From NCBI GenBank assembly GCA_002737365.1, contig NSIL01000001.1:1-64000 (forward strand): a DNA stretch of 64,000 bases. The letters run 5' to 3'. A program made the translations under genes and the position numbers. Numbering within the stretch: position 1 is the first letter of the stretch; every line of letters starts with the position of its first letter. This DNA comes from Acidobacterium sp. GTDB lineage: Bacteria > Acidobacteriota > Vicinamibacteria > Vicinamibacterales > UBA2999. Under the pieces are notes generated by a model that ran no database searches, was not told where the DNA came from, and was given only the letters and a program-made list of their open reading frames with translations. Below are positions 8,293 through 17,442 of this stretch, in pieces.

Positions 8293-9033
8293 CTACCGGG
8301 CGCGCATAAACAGCCCGAGCGTCAGCACGATCCCGATTGCAATCACACCGATCCTCAACAACTGCTCGTTGACGCGCGGCAGCAGCCACACGCCCATCAG
8401 TCCCCCGCAAATACCGCCGGCGCCGAGCACCGCGGCGTGACGCCAATGCACATCACTTGAAAAGACGAAGATGAGCACGGCCGAGAAATTCATCGCCACC
8501 GCCAGCGCGTTCTTCGTCGCCGAGGCGCTCCTCACCGGCAGGCCCGCGACGGTTAATACCGCCAGCATCAGGAAGCCGATGCCGCCGCCGAAGTAGCCGC
8601 CGTAGATGGCGATGGCAAACTGGGCGGCCGCGGCGGCCAGGGGGTTGAGCGTCCGGGTGCCCTCTACCGGCTCCCGGATGAACGAGCCCCAGCAGAACAC
8701 GGCCGTCGCAAACAGCACCAGCCACGGCACGAGGCCGGCGAAAAAGGTCGGCGGCGTCGCCAGTAGCAGCAGCGCGCCGGCAATGCCGCCGACGAGACTG
8801 ACGATAAAAAGGGTCCTGAACGACAGCCCCTCGGCCCCAGTGGCCATACCGCGGCCGGCGTAGCCCGTCGCCATCTGCCCCGGAAACAGCGCCATCGTCG
8901 AGGTAATGTTCGCCGCGCGTGGGTCGAGGCCCGCGATCACCAGCATCCCGAGAGTGACGAACGAGCCGCCACCGGCAAGCGCATTCTGCGCACCCGCAAC
9001 GGTACCGGCGAGGAAGATCAGGAGCCACAGCAT
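8293..9033 (-). CDS. Sulfite exporter TauE/SafE-family permease
   Basis: This 246-aa inner-membrane protein has about seven to eight hydrophobic helices. The N-terminus (LIFLAGTVAGAQNALAGGG followed by SFVTLGML) and the mid-protein repeat GGYFGGGIGFLMLAVL are the two half-repeats of the TauE/SafE family, which moves small anions such as sulfite, sulfoacetate or related sulfur compounds. The substrate is not predictable. It converges on the CPXCG gene with 5 bases between stops, and tRNA-Leu lies 86 bases upstream on the same strand. Confidence 0.85.
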   Translation of the reverse strand: MLWLLIFLAGTVAGAQNALAGGGSFVTLGMLVIAGLDPRAANITSTMALFPGQMATGYAGRGMATGAEGLSFRTLFIVSLVGGIAGALLLLATPPTFFAGLVPWLVLFATAVFCWGSFIREPVEGTRTLNPLAAAAAQFAIAIYGGYFGGGIGFLMLAVLTVAGLPVRSASATKNALAVAMNFSAVLIFVFSSDVHWRHAAVLGAGGICGGLMGVWLLPRVNEQLLRIGVIAIGIVLTLGLFMRAR

Positions 9034-9119
9034 CAGGTGGGAGTTTACCGCTGTTGGGTAACGTGGCCGACCACGAGCGCGATTGAGCCTGCCCGAAGGG
9101 CTGACTCAATCGAGTCGAA

Positions 9120-9208
9120 TGGTGCCGGGGGCGGGAATCGAACCCGCACGACGCTTGCGCGTCTCAGGATTTTAAGTCCTGTGCGTCTGCCAGTTTCGCC
9201 ACCCCGGC
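9120..9208 (-). tRNA. tRNA-Leu (UAA)
   Basis: This is a complete class II tRNA: acceptor GCCGGGG/CCCCGGC, discriminator A, encoded CCA, anticodon loop CTTAAAA (anticodon TAA) closed by CAGGA/TCCTG, a long variable arm (GACGC-GCAA-GCGTC), and T-loop TTCGATT. Confidence 0.97.
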
Positions 9209-9231
9209 CAGCAGAGTTGAAAATTGAAGAG

Positions 9232-9597
9232 TCAGTGAACCAGCCTGGATTCCTGCGGGCCGCCGATCACGCGGGCGATCATCTCGGACAGGCGCGTCTC
9301 ATCAATCGCGAACGGACCCGCGCTGGCGGTGCCGAGCTGCAACTCGAGATGCACCAGCACGCCGCCCTGGTCGGGGCTGACAATCCAACTGAACCCGCGC
9401 ATGGCCACCGACGCCGGCTCGCTGTTGGGATCGCGCGCGCGGTCCAGGGCCTTCAGCATCTGCTCGAGCAGCAGCTTGACGTCGGCCACGGTCCACGAGG
9501 CGACGTCGGTCGAGACGCCTTTCATCTTCTGCGTCACGGCGCCCGCCGCGCCTCGAACCCACACGTCCACGTCAATCATGGTCACAGTCCTGTTCAT
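9232..9597 (-). CDS. Unknown 121-aa protein coupled to an enoyl-CoA hydratase
   Basis: The start ATG at 9597 overlaps the stop of the enoyl-CoA hydratase gene by 4 bases (ATGA). The protein reads [16 protein letters not shown] and then has a helix (SWTVADVKLLLEQMLKALDRA) followed by a strand-rich segment (FSWIVSPDQGGVLVHLELQLG) and a C-terminal helix ending RVIGGPQ. It has no signal peptide or membrane segment. I do not recognise the family. Tight coupling to a hydratase and a DUF255 protein suggests a shared task, which is inference. Confidence 0.65.
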   Translation of the reverse strand: MNRTVTMIDVDVWVRGAAGAVTQKMKGVSTDVASWTVADVKLLLEQMLKALDRARDPNSEPASVAMRGFSWIVSPDQGGVLVHLELQLGTASAGPFAIDETRLSEMIARVIGGPQESRLVH

Positions 9598-10367
9598 GAA
9601 TTTTTCCAGTTTGGTGCCCGTTTGTCGATCCACGCCTGCACGCCTTCCGTGGCATCGTGCGTCTTGAGCAGGCCATTCAAATAGTCGCACTCGGCCCGGT
9701 CGAGCGCCGGCTCGGCCTGCGCCCGCAAGGTCAATCGCGCCGCCGCCACGGCGTGCGACAACGCCACGGCGGAATGCGGCAATAGATACGTCGCGAACCA
9801 CGTGCCAGCCGCCTCGATCAGGCTGGCGCTCGGCGCCACCATCGACAGCAGGCCGGCGTCGTGCCAGTACGCCGCCGACTGCAACTGCCCCGTCACAATG
9901 GCGCGAGTGGCGCGAGACGCTCCCACCCGCAGGGGCAACAGTGCAGCCGCCACCGGCGGAAACGCCGCCAGCCGAATCTCGGGCAGGCCGAACATCGCGG
10001 CATCGGTGGCGAGAATGTCATCACACGCCAGCGCGAGTTCAAACCCACCACCCAGGCACCGGCCGGTCACGAGCGCCGCGGTCGGCGCCGGGAATTCCAG
10101 CACCTGCCGAATCACGCGATGCGTCTCCGGCAACACCGTCGCCATCAGACCCGGCTCGTGCTCCTGAATCTTCGCGCCGAACGAAAATTCCTCGCCGGCG
10201 CCCTCAATGGTCAACCACTTGATTCCCGGGGTCGACTCCAGGTCATGCAAGGCCTTACCGAGCGCCCGAATCAGGTCCAGTGACAGCAGGTTGCCTGGAG
10301 GCGCATTCAGCTGCAGGCGCTGCCATGCGCCATCATGTGACGCTTGGCTCCGGACGAGTCCGCTCAT
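9594..10367 (-). CDS. Enoyl-CoA hydratase/isomerase, dienoyl-CoA hydratase-like
   Basis: This 257-aa crotonase-fold protein has the oxyanion-hole segments [10 protein letters not shown] near residue 60 and [17 protein letters not shown] near residue 100. The FSFGAxxxEH form, together with [23 protein letters not shown], resembles cyclohexa-1,5-dienecarbonyl-CoA hydratases of aromatic-ring degradation more than ordinary FadB-type hydratases, but no other benzoyl-CoA pathway gene is present. The start overlaps the upstream DUF255 gene by 4 bases, and its stop overlaps the unknown gene downstream. Confidence 0.8.
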   Translation of the reverse strand: MSGLVRSQASHDGAWQRLQLNAPPGNLLSLDLIRALGKALHDLESTPGIKWLTIEGAGEEFSFGAKIQEHEPGLMATVLPETHRVIRQVLEFPAPTAALVTGRCLGGGFELALACDDILATDAAMFGLPEIRLAAFPPVAAALLPLRVGASRATRAIVTGQLQSAAYWHDAGLLSMVAPSASLIEAAGTWFATYLLPHSAVALSHAVAAARLTLRAQAEPALDRAECDYLNGLLKTHDATEGVQAWIDKRAPNWKNS

Positions 10368-12493
10368 TGCAACACACTCGGATCAATAGACGGCGCATCA
10401 CAGGCAAAGTCCCGGCAGACGTACGCGGTGGCCTGATTGTCGATCATGCTCATCTCCGCGACCCACGGCATGTGTACTGCCAGGGCCGCTTGCTCCGCTG
10501 GGTCGGCCAGCACCATGACCGCAAACGGGCGGTAGCGCTTGTGCACCGCCCGCCACAGCGCTTGCGTGTCGGCGGCATCACGGTGGCCGACTATGACGAT
10601 CTGCTCGCCGCCGGCCAGCGACGACGACAAGGCCGACGCCATGAACGGCACCGCCCTGCCCTGTTCTTCGAGACGGCCACCGAACGACGCCAGCGCCGAC
10701 GCCGCCCGCTCGTGGTACGACGCCACGCCGGTCAAGTGCGCCAGGGTCCAGCAGTTCATCGCCGACACCGACGACGGTGCGGGCTCTGCGCCATCGTAGC
10801 CTTCTTTCATGCGCAGCAACACCGACGGGTCGGCGCCGGTGGTGCTGAACCAGCCGCCGCTCTCACCATCCCAGAACAGCTCGTCCTGCCTCGCCTGCAG
10901 CGTCCGCGCCCACGCCAGCCACTCGGCCTGGCCGGTCGCCTGGAACAACTCGAGCACGCCGAAGATGAGATACGCGAAGTCTTCGGCGTAGGCCTCAATC
11001 GCCGCGTCGCCGGCCCGATAGCGCCGTAACAGGCGGCCCGTGTTCGCATCCCACATGGTTTGCCTGAGGAACGCGGCGGCCCGCGCCGCGCTGTCCAGAT
11101 GACGAGCCGCGGCGCCGCCATCGAAGCCAGGCCCATCGCGGGCCACCAGGACACGCGCGGCACGCGCACACGCCGCAATCATCAAGCCGTTCCACGCGGT
11201 CAGGACCTTGTCGTCCAACTGCGGACGCGGCCGCGTGTTCCGCACCTCGAACAGGATCTTGCGGGCCCGCAACAGCACCTCGGCGATGTCGACGGGCGTC
11301 TTGCCACTGGCCCGCGCCAGGTCGGCAATCGATTGCGCGGTATGCAGCAGGTTCTTGTTGACGAACTCCTGCTGGGGGTCGAACGGCGCGTTGCCGTTGG
11401 GCCGCACGCCATAGCGCCCTTCAAACACCGGGCTGTCGTCGCCAAGGGCCGCGCGAATTTCGTCCTGTCCCCAAATGTAGAACGCGCCCTCCATCTTGTG
11501 GGCATTGGAATCGCCTTCGCTCCCAGGTGGGATGCTGTCTGCGTCCTCGGCGGAATAGAACCCACCCGCCTCGTCTGTCATGTCGCGTTGCACGTACTGC
11601 AGGGTGTCTTCGGCGATCTCCGCAAAGAAGGGGTCGTCGCTGGCCTGCGCCGCTTCGAGATAGGCCAGCACCAGTTGCGCCTGGTCGTAGAGCATCTTCT
11701 CGAAATGCGGTACGCGCCAGTCGCCATCCACTGAGTAACGGTGAAACCCGCCGCCGATGTGATCGCGCATGCCGCCAAGCGCCATCGCGCGCAGCGTCTG
11801 CACCACCATGGCCCGCGGCACGTCATCGCCGGTGCGCCGGTGCTCGCGCAGCAGGAACAGCAATTCACTGGGCCGCGGAAACTTCGGCGCGTCGCTGAAC
11901 CCGCCACGCCGGGTATCGAAGGTTTGTGCGAACTGCTGGTAGGTCTTGGCCAGCGCCCCCGCATCGGGTGTGCGGCGATCGTTCTGCCCCTGCGCCATCT
12001 GCTCGAGGCGCGTCACCATCTCAGCCGCCGACTTGACGACGTTCAGCCGGTCATCGCGCCAGGCGCGGCTGATCTCGGTGAGCACATCGACAAATCCGGG
12101 CCGGCCCCATTGCGACCGGGGCGGATAGTAGGTGCCGCCGAAGAAGGGCTGCAGGTCGGGCGTCAGCCACACACTCATGGGCCACCCGCCGGAGCCGGTC
12201 GTCGCCTGCACGAACGTCATGTAGACGCGGTCGACGTCAGGACGTTCTTCGCGGTCGACCTTGATGGCAATAAAGTGATCGTTCAGAACCTGGGCCACGC
12301 CGTGGTTCTCGAACGACTCGCGCTCCATGACGTGACACCAGTGGCAGGTGGCGTAGCCGATGGAAAGAAAAATTGGCTTCCCCGCTGACCGGGCCGCCTC
12401 GAACGCGGCGTCTCCCCACGGATACCAGTCGACGGGATTGTTGGCGTGTTGCAGCAGGTACGGACTCTGTTGGGCCGCCAGGCGATTCGGCAT
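10364..12493 (-). CDS. DUF255 thioredoxin-domain protein (YyaL/SSP411-like)
   Basis: This 709-aa protein has an N-terminal thioredoxin-like domain with the family signature [15 protein letters not shown] near residues 48-62. A large (alpha/alpha)6-barrel region of the six-hairpin glycosidase type fills most of the remainder ([31 protein letters not shown] near 240-270, [11 protein letters not shown] near 430). The family is widespread and of unknown biochemical function; redox-sensitive sugar or metabolite modification has been suggested. It leads an overlapping three-gene set with the hydratase and the unknown protein. Confidence 0.9.
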   Translation of the reverse strand: MPNRLAAQQSPYLLQHANNPVDWYPWGDAAFEAARSAGKPIFLSIGYATCHWCHVMERESFENHGVAQVLNDHFIAIKVDREERPDVDRVYMTFVQATTGSGGWPMSVWLTPDLQPFFGGTYYPPRSQWGRPGFVDVLTEISRAWRDDRLNVVKSAAEMVTRLEQMAQGQNDRRTPDAGALAKTYQQFAQTFDTRRGGFSDAPKFPRPSELLFLLREHRRTGDDVPRAMVVQTLRAMALGGMRDHIGGGFHRYSVDGDWRVPHFEKMLYDQAQLVLAYLEAAQASDDPFFAEIAEDTLQYVQRDMTDEAGGFYSAEDADSIPPGSEGDSNAHKMEGAFYIWGQDEIRAALGDDSPVFEGRYGVRPNGNAPFDPQQEFVNKNLLHTAQSIADLARASGKTPVDIAEVLLRARKILFEVRNTRPRPQLDDKVLTAWNGLMIAACARAARVLVARDGPGFDGGAAARHLDSAARAAAFLRQTMWDANTGRLLRRYRAGDAAIEAYAEDFAYLIFGVLELFQATGQAEWLAWARTLQARQDELFWDGESGGWFSTTGADPSVLLRMKEGYDGAEPAPSSVSAMNCWTLAHLTGVASYHERAASALASFGGRLEEQGRAVPFMASALSSSLAGGEQIVIVGHRDAADTQALWRAVHKRYRPFAVMVLADPAEQAALAVHMPWVAEMSMIDNQATAYVCRDFACDAPSIDPSVLQ

Positions 12494-12499
12494 TCATTC

Positions 12500-12905
12500 G
12501 ATGATACTGAAGAAATCGGGTGCCTGGGGTGCCTAGGGGGGCCAGTGCTGGATGCCGTTCGGCGGCGTCCTGCAGTCGCGCGTAGCTCGCCGTCATCTGG
12601 ACGCGGTACAGCAGAATCACGACGCTGACGTAGATCCAGATCAAGAACACCACGACTGCGGCGATCGCGCCGTGGACGACGTTCCAGGTCGCAAGGTCGG
12701 AGGCATACCAGGCAAACAGCGAAAAGGCGACGCCCACACCAGCATGAGCATGCCACCGGCGCCAAAGCTCACCGGCATCGGCCGTCACCTCGCCGAGGAT
12801 GGCGAGTGACAGCAGCAGCATGGGGAAGAGCGAGATGAGCGCGGAATACGCCACCGAGGCGGCGTGGGTCAGGCCCTCACTGTTGTCGAGCTCGCCAACT
12901 CCCCG
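12500..12905 (-). pseudogene. YihY/BrkB-family membrane protein, decayed
   Basis: The minus strand reads ELDNSEGLTHAASVAYSALISLFPMLLLSLAILG, then jumps to FSLFAWYASDLATWNVVHGA and FLIWIYVSVVILLYRVQMTA. These are the first and last membrane segments of YihY proteins, normally about 280-320 aa, and roughly the middle third is missing. No start codon precedes the first segment: the only nearby ATG (MFA) hits a stop. The C-terminus passes into the GGCACCCCA-type repeat (APLGTPGT). The longer open frame that continues over the DUF255 gene is an artefact. Confidence 0.65.
12513..12540. repeat. GGCACCCCA-type 9-mer repeat, copy A
   Basis: The plus strand has GGTGCCTGGGGTGCCTAGGG, the reverse complement of the element at 17380-17407 (GGCACCCCA then GGCACCCTA then GGCAC). 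It sits at the 3' end of the YihY remnant. Confidence 0.6.
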
Positions 12906-12958
12906 CCAGGCCGATCAGGCGAACATGCCCACCGAGCCGCCCGCGGCCGCGGGCCACA

Positions 12959-13192
12959 CTATACAGTCCGCCGCGGCCACGCCGACGCGGCAGTGGGCAC
13001 CGAGGGACGGCCAGTCTTGAACTCATCCACGACTTGCGTCAACCGCACGGCCTCGCGAATGACGCCCTCAATCTCAGGCTGCAAGTCAGCGCGCAATTGG
13101 CGGCCGCGCTCGGTAAACAGGGCGTAGCCGACACCGACGCCGACTACCGCGCCAATCAGGCCGCCCAGAATCATCAGGTTACGTTCGGTCAT
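12959..13192 (-). CDS. YtxH-like small membrane-anchored protein
   Basis: This protein has about 77 residues from the ATG at 13192, preceded by GGAGGAG at a spacing of 5; the longer frame from 13225 lacks a ribosome site. It has one N-terminal membrane segment with glycine periodicity (LMILGGLIGAVVGVGVGYAL) followed by FTERGRQLRADLQPEIE, the pattern of YtxH/gas-vesicle-like stress proteins. Its function is unknown in most bacteria. The C-terminal AWPRRTV may be altered, as the downstream DNA is the decayed YihY region. Confidence 0.65.
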   Translation of the reverse strand: MTERNLMILGGLIGAVVGVGVGYALFTERGRQLRADLQPEIEGVIREAVRLTQVVDEFKTGRPSVPTAASAWPRRTV

Positions 13193-13339
13193 CCAGGCTC
13201 CTCCACGGCGCACCCTCCAGCGCACGGGTCCTTGAGGTCGTGCGGCTTGAGTGCTGAACGGCGCCTATACAACTGTAGCGCATCCAGACACGCTCAGACC
13301 GTGGCCGGCGTCGTCCTGATCCTGAAGAAGTAGGGCCGG

Positions 13340-13351
13340 TATAATGACCGG
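13340..13351 (+). promoter_or_regulatory. TATAAT -10 box placed for a leaderless transcript
   Basis: A perfect TATAAT at 13340-13345 is followed by only six bases (GACCGG) before the GTG of the zinc-ribbon gene. Transcription would therefore start at or next to the start codon. The hexamer 17 bases upstream (TGATCC) is a poor -35. No Shine-Dalgarno sequence is present. Confidence 0.5.
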
Positions 13352-13531
13352 GTGGACAAGCCCCCGGCCAAACTGGTTGTCACGCCGATCGTCTCGGCCT
13401 TGCGAGCGGCGCCACCCGCGTCGTCTGAAGACGCGATGAAGTGCGAGCGCTGCGGTGCCGAGATGTACCGCATGCACGCCGTCTGGCGTTGCCCGGCCTG
13501 CCGATTCAAGACGGATTGCTGCGGATGGTAA
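13352..13531 (+). CDS. 59-aa zinc-ribbon protein heading the leucine operon
   Basis: GTG start, stop TAA at 13529-13531. The first 28 residues are a low-complexity Ala/Pro-rich leader. The C-terminal half reads [17 protein letters not shown] and [14 protein letters not shown], giving CxxC (31/34) and CxxC (47/50) plus a terminal CC pair, a compact zinc ribbon. An alternative start is the ATG at 13436, giving a 31-aa protein that is all ribbon. The next gene begins 13 bases after the stop, on the same strand. I know of no assigned function for such a protein in leucine catabolism; an RNA- or protein-binding regulator is a guess. Confidence 0.6.
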   Translation: MDKPPAKLVVTPIVSALRAAPPASSEDAMKCERCGAEMYRMHAVWRCPACRFKTDCCGW

Positions 13532-13544
13532 CCGCGGGCTGGTA

Positions 13545-15152
13545 ATGGATCCCCTCACCTCGCATATCGATCCGGCCTCGGCCGACTTCCGCGCCAACCG
13601 GGAGCGGATGCTTGCGCTGGTCCAGGAGCACCGGGATCGCGTCGCCCAGGCCCGCCTTGGCGGCGGCCCCAAGTACCTCGCCCGGCATCGCGAGCAAGGC
13701 AAGCTACCGGTGCGCGAGCGCATCGAGGCGCTGATCGACCCAGGGTCGGCCTTCCTCGAATTGTCGCCGCTTGCGGCCTGGGGGATGTATGACAACGACG
13801 CGCCGGCCGCCGGCCTCGTGACTGGCATTGGTCGCGTCTCTGGACGCGACGTCATGATCGTGGCCAACGACGCCACCGTCAAAGGCGGCACCTACTACCC
13901 CCTCACGGTCAAGAAGCACTTACGGGCGCAGGAGGTGGCGCTGCAGAATCACTTGCCGTGCGTTTACCTGGTTGATTCAGGTGGTGCCTTCCTGCCGCTG
14001 CAGGCGGACGTCTTCCCGGATCGCGATCACTTCGGCCGCATCTTCTTCAATCAGGCTCGTATGTCGGCGGCCGGCATTCCACAGGTCGCGGTGGTCATGG
14101 GATCGTGCACGGCCGGTGGCGCCTACGTCCCGGCGATGTCGGACGAAACCATCATCGTCAAAAACACCGGCACCATTTTCCTGGGCGGTCCCCCGCTGGT
14201 GAAGGCCGCCACGGGCGAAGAGGTCAGCGCGGAGGATCTCGGTGGCGCCGACGTGCACACCCGGCTCTCGGGTGTCGCCGACTACCTCGCGGAGGATGAT
14301 GCGCACGCGCTGCACCAGGCGCGCATCGTGGTTTCGACGCTCAACACGGGCAAGACGCTGCCGGCCGACATGGCCCGTCCCGAGGACCCGGCCTACGACC
14401 CGGCCGAGCTCTACGGCATCGTCAATCTCGACCTGCGGAAGGCCTATGACGTCCGCGAGGTGATCGCACGTCTTGTCGACGGCTCACGCTTTGACGAGTT
14501 CAAGGAGCGCTACGCCACCACCGTGGTGTGTGGCTTTGCCCGCCTCCATGGCTTCCTGATCGGCATCGTCGCCAACAACGGCGTGTTGTTCTCGGAGTCG
14601 GCCCTCAAGGTCACGCACTTCATCGAGTTGTGCAACATGCGCAGCGTGCCGCTGGTGTTCCTGCAGAACATCACCGGCTTCATGGTCGGCAAACAGTACG
14701 AGCGCGGCGGCATTGCCAAGGACGGCGCCAAAATGGTGCATGCGGTGGCCAACTCGGTGGTGCCGAAGTTCACGGTCATCATCGGCGGCTCGTTTGGGGC
14801 CGGCAACTACGGTATGTGTGGCCGGGCGTACGAGCCGCGCCTGTTGTGGATGTGGCCCAATGCGCGCATTTCGGTCATGGGCGGTGAGCAGGCCGCGGGC
14901 GTGCTGACGACGGTCAAGCGCGACCAGATGGCGCGCGAAGGCGGCGACTTCACGGCGGCCGCCGAAGCCGCCATTCGCGAGCCCATTCTGCAGAAGTACG
15001 ACACCGAAGGCTCGCCCTATTACTCAACCGCGCGGTTGTGGGACGATGGCATTCTGGATCCGGCAGCGACGAGATCGGCACTGGCGCTGGGCCTGTCGGC
15101 CGCGTTCAACGCGCCCATTCCGCCGCCCAGGTTCGGCATCTTCCGCATGTAG
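13545..15152 (+). CDS. mccB: Methylcrotonyl-CoA carboxylase, carboxyltransferase (beta) subunit
   Basis: This 535-aa protein starts at the ATG at 13545 ([10 protein letters not shown]). It contains both crotonase-like halves of the carboxyltransferase: the N-terminal half with [16 protein letters not shown] and [15 protein letters not shown], and the C-terminal half with [20 protein letters not shown] and [19 protein letters not shown]. The start MDP...RANRERM and the GxCTAGGAY segment fit 3-methylcrotonyl-CoA carboxylase beta better than the propionyl-CoA enzyme. With the biotin carboxylase at 15946 and the carrier at 17435 it would carboxylate 3-methylcrotonyl-CoA in leucine breakdown. Confidence 0.9.
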   Translation: MDPLTSHIDPASADFRANRERMLALVQEHRDRVAQARLGGGPKYLARHREQGKLPVRERIEALIDPGSAFLELSPLAAWGMYDNDAPAAGLVTGIGRVSGRDVMIVANDATVKGGTYYPLTVKKHLRAQEVALQNHLPCVYLVDSGGAFLPLQADVFPDRDHFGRIFFNQARMSAAGIPQVAVVMGSCTAGGAYVPAMSDETIIVKNTGTIFLGGPPLVKAATGEEVSAEDLGGADVHTRLSGVADYLAEDDAHALHQARIVVSTLNTGKTLPADMARPEDPAYDPAELYGIVNLDLRKAYDVREVIARLVDGSRFDEFKERYATTVVCGFARLHGFLIGIVANNGVLFSESALKVTHFIELCNMRSVPLVFLQNITGFMVGKQYERGGIAKDGAKMVHAVANSVVPKFTVIIGGSFGAGNYGMCGRAYEPRLLWMWPNARISVMGGEQAAGVLTTVKRDQMAREGGDFTAAAEAAIREPILQKYDTEGSPYYSTARLWDDGILDPAATRSALALGLSAAFNAPIPPPRFGIFRM

Positions 15153-15157
15153 CCGCT

Positions 15158-15949
15158 ATGCCTTTCCACTTCCTCGCCATCGAACGGCGTGGCTCGGTCG
15201 AGTATGTCACGCTCAACCGTCCCGACGTGCGCAATGCTTTCAACGAACACGTCATTGCCGAGCTGACAGCCTGGGCCACCGGGGCACATCTCGACCCGGC
15301 CCTGCGGGTGGTGGTGTTTGGTGGTGCTGGCAAAGTGTTCAGCGCCGGCGCCGATGTGGCGTGGATGGCGAAGATGGCCGGCTATACGCACGAGGACAAC
15401 GTGCGCGACGCCACCGCCGGGGCCGAGATGTTTCTGGCGATCAACACGATTCCCGCCATTGTGATCGCCCGCATCCAGGGCGCCGCGCTCGGCGGCGGCG
15501 CTGGTCTGGCCGCGGTGTGCGACATCGTCGTGACCGAGAGCACGGCGGTGTTTGGCTTCACCGAAACGAAGCTTGGCATCTTGCCGGCGATGATCTCGCC
15601 GTACGTCATCCAGAAGATCGGCGTCTCGGCAGCCCGCGAGTTGTTCCTGACCGGCGCCCGTTTCGATGCGGCCCGCGCGAAAGAGATTGGTCTGGTCCAC
15701 GCCGTGGTCGCCGCCGACCAACTTGATGCCACCGTCATGCAGTACGTGCGCGAGGCGCTGTCGGCGTCACCCACTGCCGTGGCCAGGGCCAAGGCGCTGA
15801 TCCCGCGGGTCGCCGGTCACGCGCCTGTCGAGGTCATGGCGATCACGGCCGAGGCGATCGCGGCGCAACGCGTGTCGCCCGAGGGACAGGACGGCCTGCA
15901 GGCGTTTCTGACCAAGGGCAAGCCCGGCTGGGTTAAGGACCCGCAGTGA
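15158..15949 (+). CDS. liuC: Methylglutaconyl-CoA hydratase (enoyl-CoA hydratase family)
   Basis: This 263-aa crotonase-fold protein starts 5 bases after mccB. The oxyanion-hole segments are KVFSAGADVAWMAKM near residue 60 and IQGAALGGGAGLAAVCDI near residue 105; the latter leads into FGFTETKLGILPAMISPYVI. The SAGADLxWM form is typical of methylglutaconyl-CoA hydratases. Position between the two carboxylase subunits and upstream of HMG-CoA lyase gives the step 3-methylglutaconyl-CoA to HMG-CoA. Its stop overlaps the GTG start of the next gene. Confidence 0.88.
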   Translation: MPFHFLAIERRGSVEYVTLNRPDVRNAFNEHVIAELTAWATGAHLDPALRVVVFGGAGKVFSAGADVAWMAKMAGYTHEDNVRDATAGAEMFLAINTIPAIVIARIQGAALGGGAGLAAVCDIVVTESTAVFGFTETKLGILPAMISPYVIQKIGVSAARELFLTGARFDAARAKEIGLVHAVVAADQLDATVMQYVREALSASPTAVARAKALIPRVAGHAPVEVMAITAEAIAAQRVSPEGQDGLQAFLTKGKPGWVKDPQ

Positions 15950-17442
15950 GCCGAATCCGCCGCCTGCTGATCGCCAACCGCGGTGAGATCGCGGTGCGGA
16001 TCATGCGGGCATGCCGCGAGCTCGGGATCGAGACCGTTGCGGTCTACTCCGATGCGGACGCCGAGGCACCGCATGTCCGTGCCGCCGACCGCGCGGTGCA
16101 CCTCGGCGCCGCACCTGCTCGTGACAGCTATCTCGACGGCCGCAAGGTCATCGCGGCGGCGCTCAGCGCCGGCGCCGACGCCATTCACCCCGGTTATGGG
16201 TTTCTCTCCGAGCGCGCGCACTTCGCGAAGGCGTGCGACGAGGCCGGCCTGGTGTTTGTGGGTCCGCCGGCCTCGTCACTCGAGCGGATGGGTTCGAAGA
16301 TTGGCGCCCGCCGCCTGATGGTCGAGGCCGGCGTGCCGGTCGTCCCCGGCGAGACGCCGGCCGATCAATCAGATGGCTCCCTGGCAGCGGCGATTGCCCG
16401 CGTCGGTTTTCCTGCTCTCATCAAGCCCTCGGCTGGTGGCGGTGGCATCGGCATGAAGGTGGTGCGCACCGCGGCAGACGTCGGCGAGGCGCTGGCCGCA
16501 GCACGGCGCGAGGCCACGGCGTCGTTTGGCGACGGCACTTTGTATGTCGAACGCCTGATCGAACGGCCTCGCCATGTTGAGATCCAGGTCTTCGCCGACG
16601 CTCACGGCAACGTCGTGCATCTCTTCGAGCGCGAGTGTTCCGCGCAACGCCGGCACCAGAAGATGGTGGAAGAAAGCCCGTGCCCGGCGCTCAGCCCGGC
16701 GGTGCGGCAGGCCATGGGTCAGGCGGCCGTCGCGGCGGCCCGTGCCGTGAATTATCGCAATGCCGGCACCTGCGAGTTCCTGCTCGAGGGCGAGGGCGAG
16801 GCGGCGCGGTTTTACTTTCTCGAGATGAACACGCGACTGCAGGTTGAGCATCCGGTCACCGAATGCGTCGTCGGTGTCGACCTGGTGCACGCGCAGCTCG
16901 CGGTGGCCGGCGGCGCCGCCCTGCCCTTTACGCAGGACAGCCTGTCGCAGCGCGGACACGCGATCGAGTGCCGCATCTACGCCGAAGACCCCGCACAGGG
17001 CTTTATCCCCCAGGCCGGCCGGCTGTTGCTCTACCGCGAACCCCAGGGGCCGGGGATTCGCGTCGATAGCGGTGTGGCGGCGGGCACGATGGTGTCGGTG
17101 TATTACGACCCGATGCTGGCGAAGCTGATCGTGTGGGGCGAGACCCGCGAAGTGGCGCGCCTTCGAGCGCTGGCGGCGCTACGCGATTTCGCCGTGCTCG
17201 GGATTCATACCAACATCCCGTTTCTGCTGCAGTTACTGGAACACGAACAGTTCATCGCCGCCACCATCGACACCGGCTTCCTCGATCGCGAAGGCGCCGC
17301 GCTGGCGGCAGCCTCGGTCACCGAGTTGCCCGCCGCCGCGCTGGCCGCGGTCGCCGAGTATCGCAGAACCGCCCAGCACTCTGGCACCCCAGGCACCCTA
17401 GGCACTGATCCGTTCCTGACGCTAGGAGTCTGGCGTGTCTGA
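15946..17442 (+). CDS. mccA: Methylcrotonyl-CoA carboxylase, biotin carboxylase (alpha) subunit without carrier domain
   Basis: This 498-aa ATP-grasp enzyme has an N-terminal biotin carboxylase fold (LLIANRGEIAVRIMRACREL), a glycine-rich ATP loop (KPSAGGGGIGMKVV near 165), the catalytic EMNTRLQVEHPVTE near 295, and a C-terminal biotin carboxylase domain (GHAIECRIYAEDP). It ends near residue 498 with no EAMKM biotin site; the carrier is the separate gene overlapping by 8 bases. Usual MccA proteins are about 660 aa with the carrier fused. The last 30 residues include HSGTPGTLGTDP, translated from the 9-mer repeat at 17380-17407. Confidence 0.88.
   Translation: MSRIRRLLIANRGEIAVRIMRACRELGIETVAVYSDADAEAPHVRAADRAVHLGAAPARDSYLDGRKVIAAALSAGADAIHPGYGFLSERAHFAKACDEAGLVFVGPPASSLERMGSKIGARRLMVEAGVPVVPGETPADQSDGSLAAAIARVGFPALIKPSAGGGGIGMKVVRTAADVGEALAAARREATASFGDGTLYVERLIERPRHVEIQVFADAHGNVVHLFERECSAQRRHQKMVEESPCPALSPAVRQAMGQAAVAAARAVNYRNAGTCEFLLEGEGEAARFYFLEMNTRLQVEHPVTECVVGVDLVHAQLAVAGGAALPFTQDSLSQRGHAIECRIYAEDPAQGFIPQAGRLLLYREPQGPGIRVDSGVAAGTMVSVYYDPMLAKLIVWGETREVARLRALAALRDFAVLGIHTNIPFLLQLLEHEQFIAATIDTGFLDREGAALAAASVTELPAAALAAVAEYRRTAQHSGTPGTLGTDPFLTLGVWRV
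17380..17407. repeat. GGCACCCCA-type 9-mer repeat, copy B, inside mccA
   Basis: ACTCTGGCACCCCAGGCACC, continuing CTAGGCACTGA, is a tandem of a GGCACCCYA 9-mer. It is translated in frame as SGTPGTLGT near the mccA C-terminus. The inverted copy is at 12513-12540, and a weaker relative (CCAGGCACACTGGGCACC) is at 42433-42450. Confidence 0.6.

Noticed and set aside
12237-12499. C-terminal extension of the YihY-like frame.
   Set aside because: This part is antisense-frame overlap with the DUF255 start and carries no YihY sequence.
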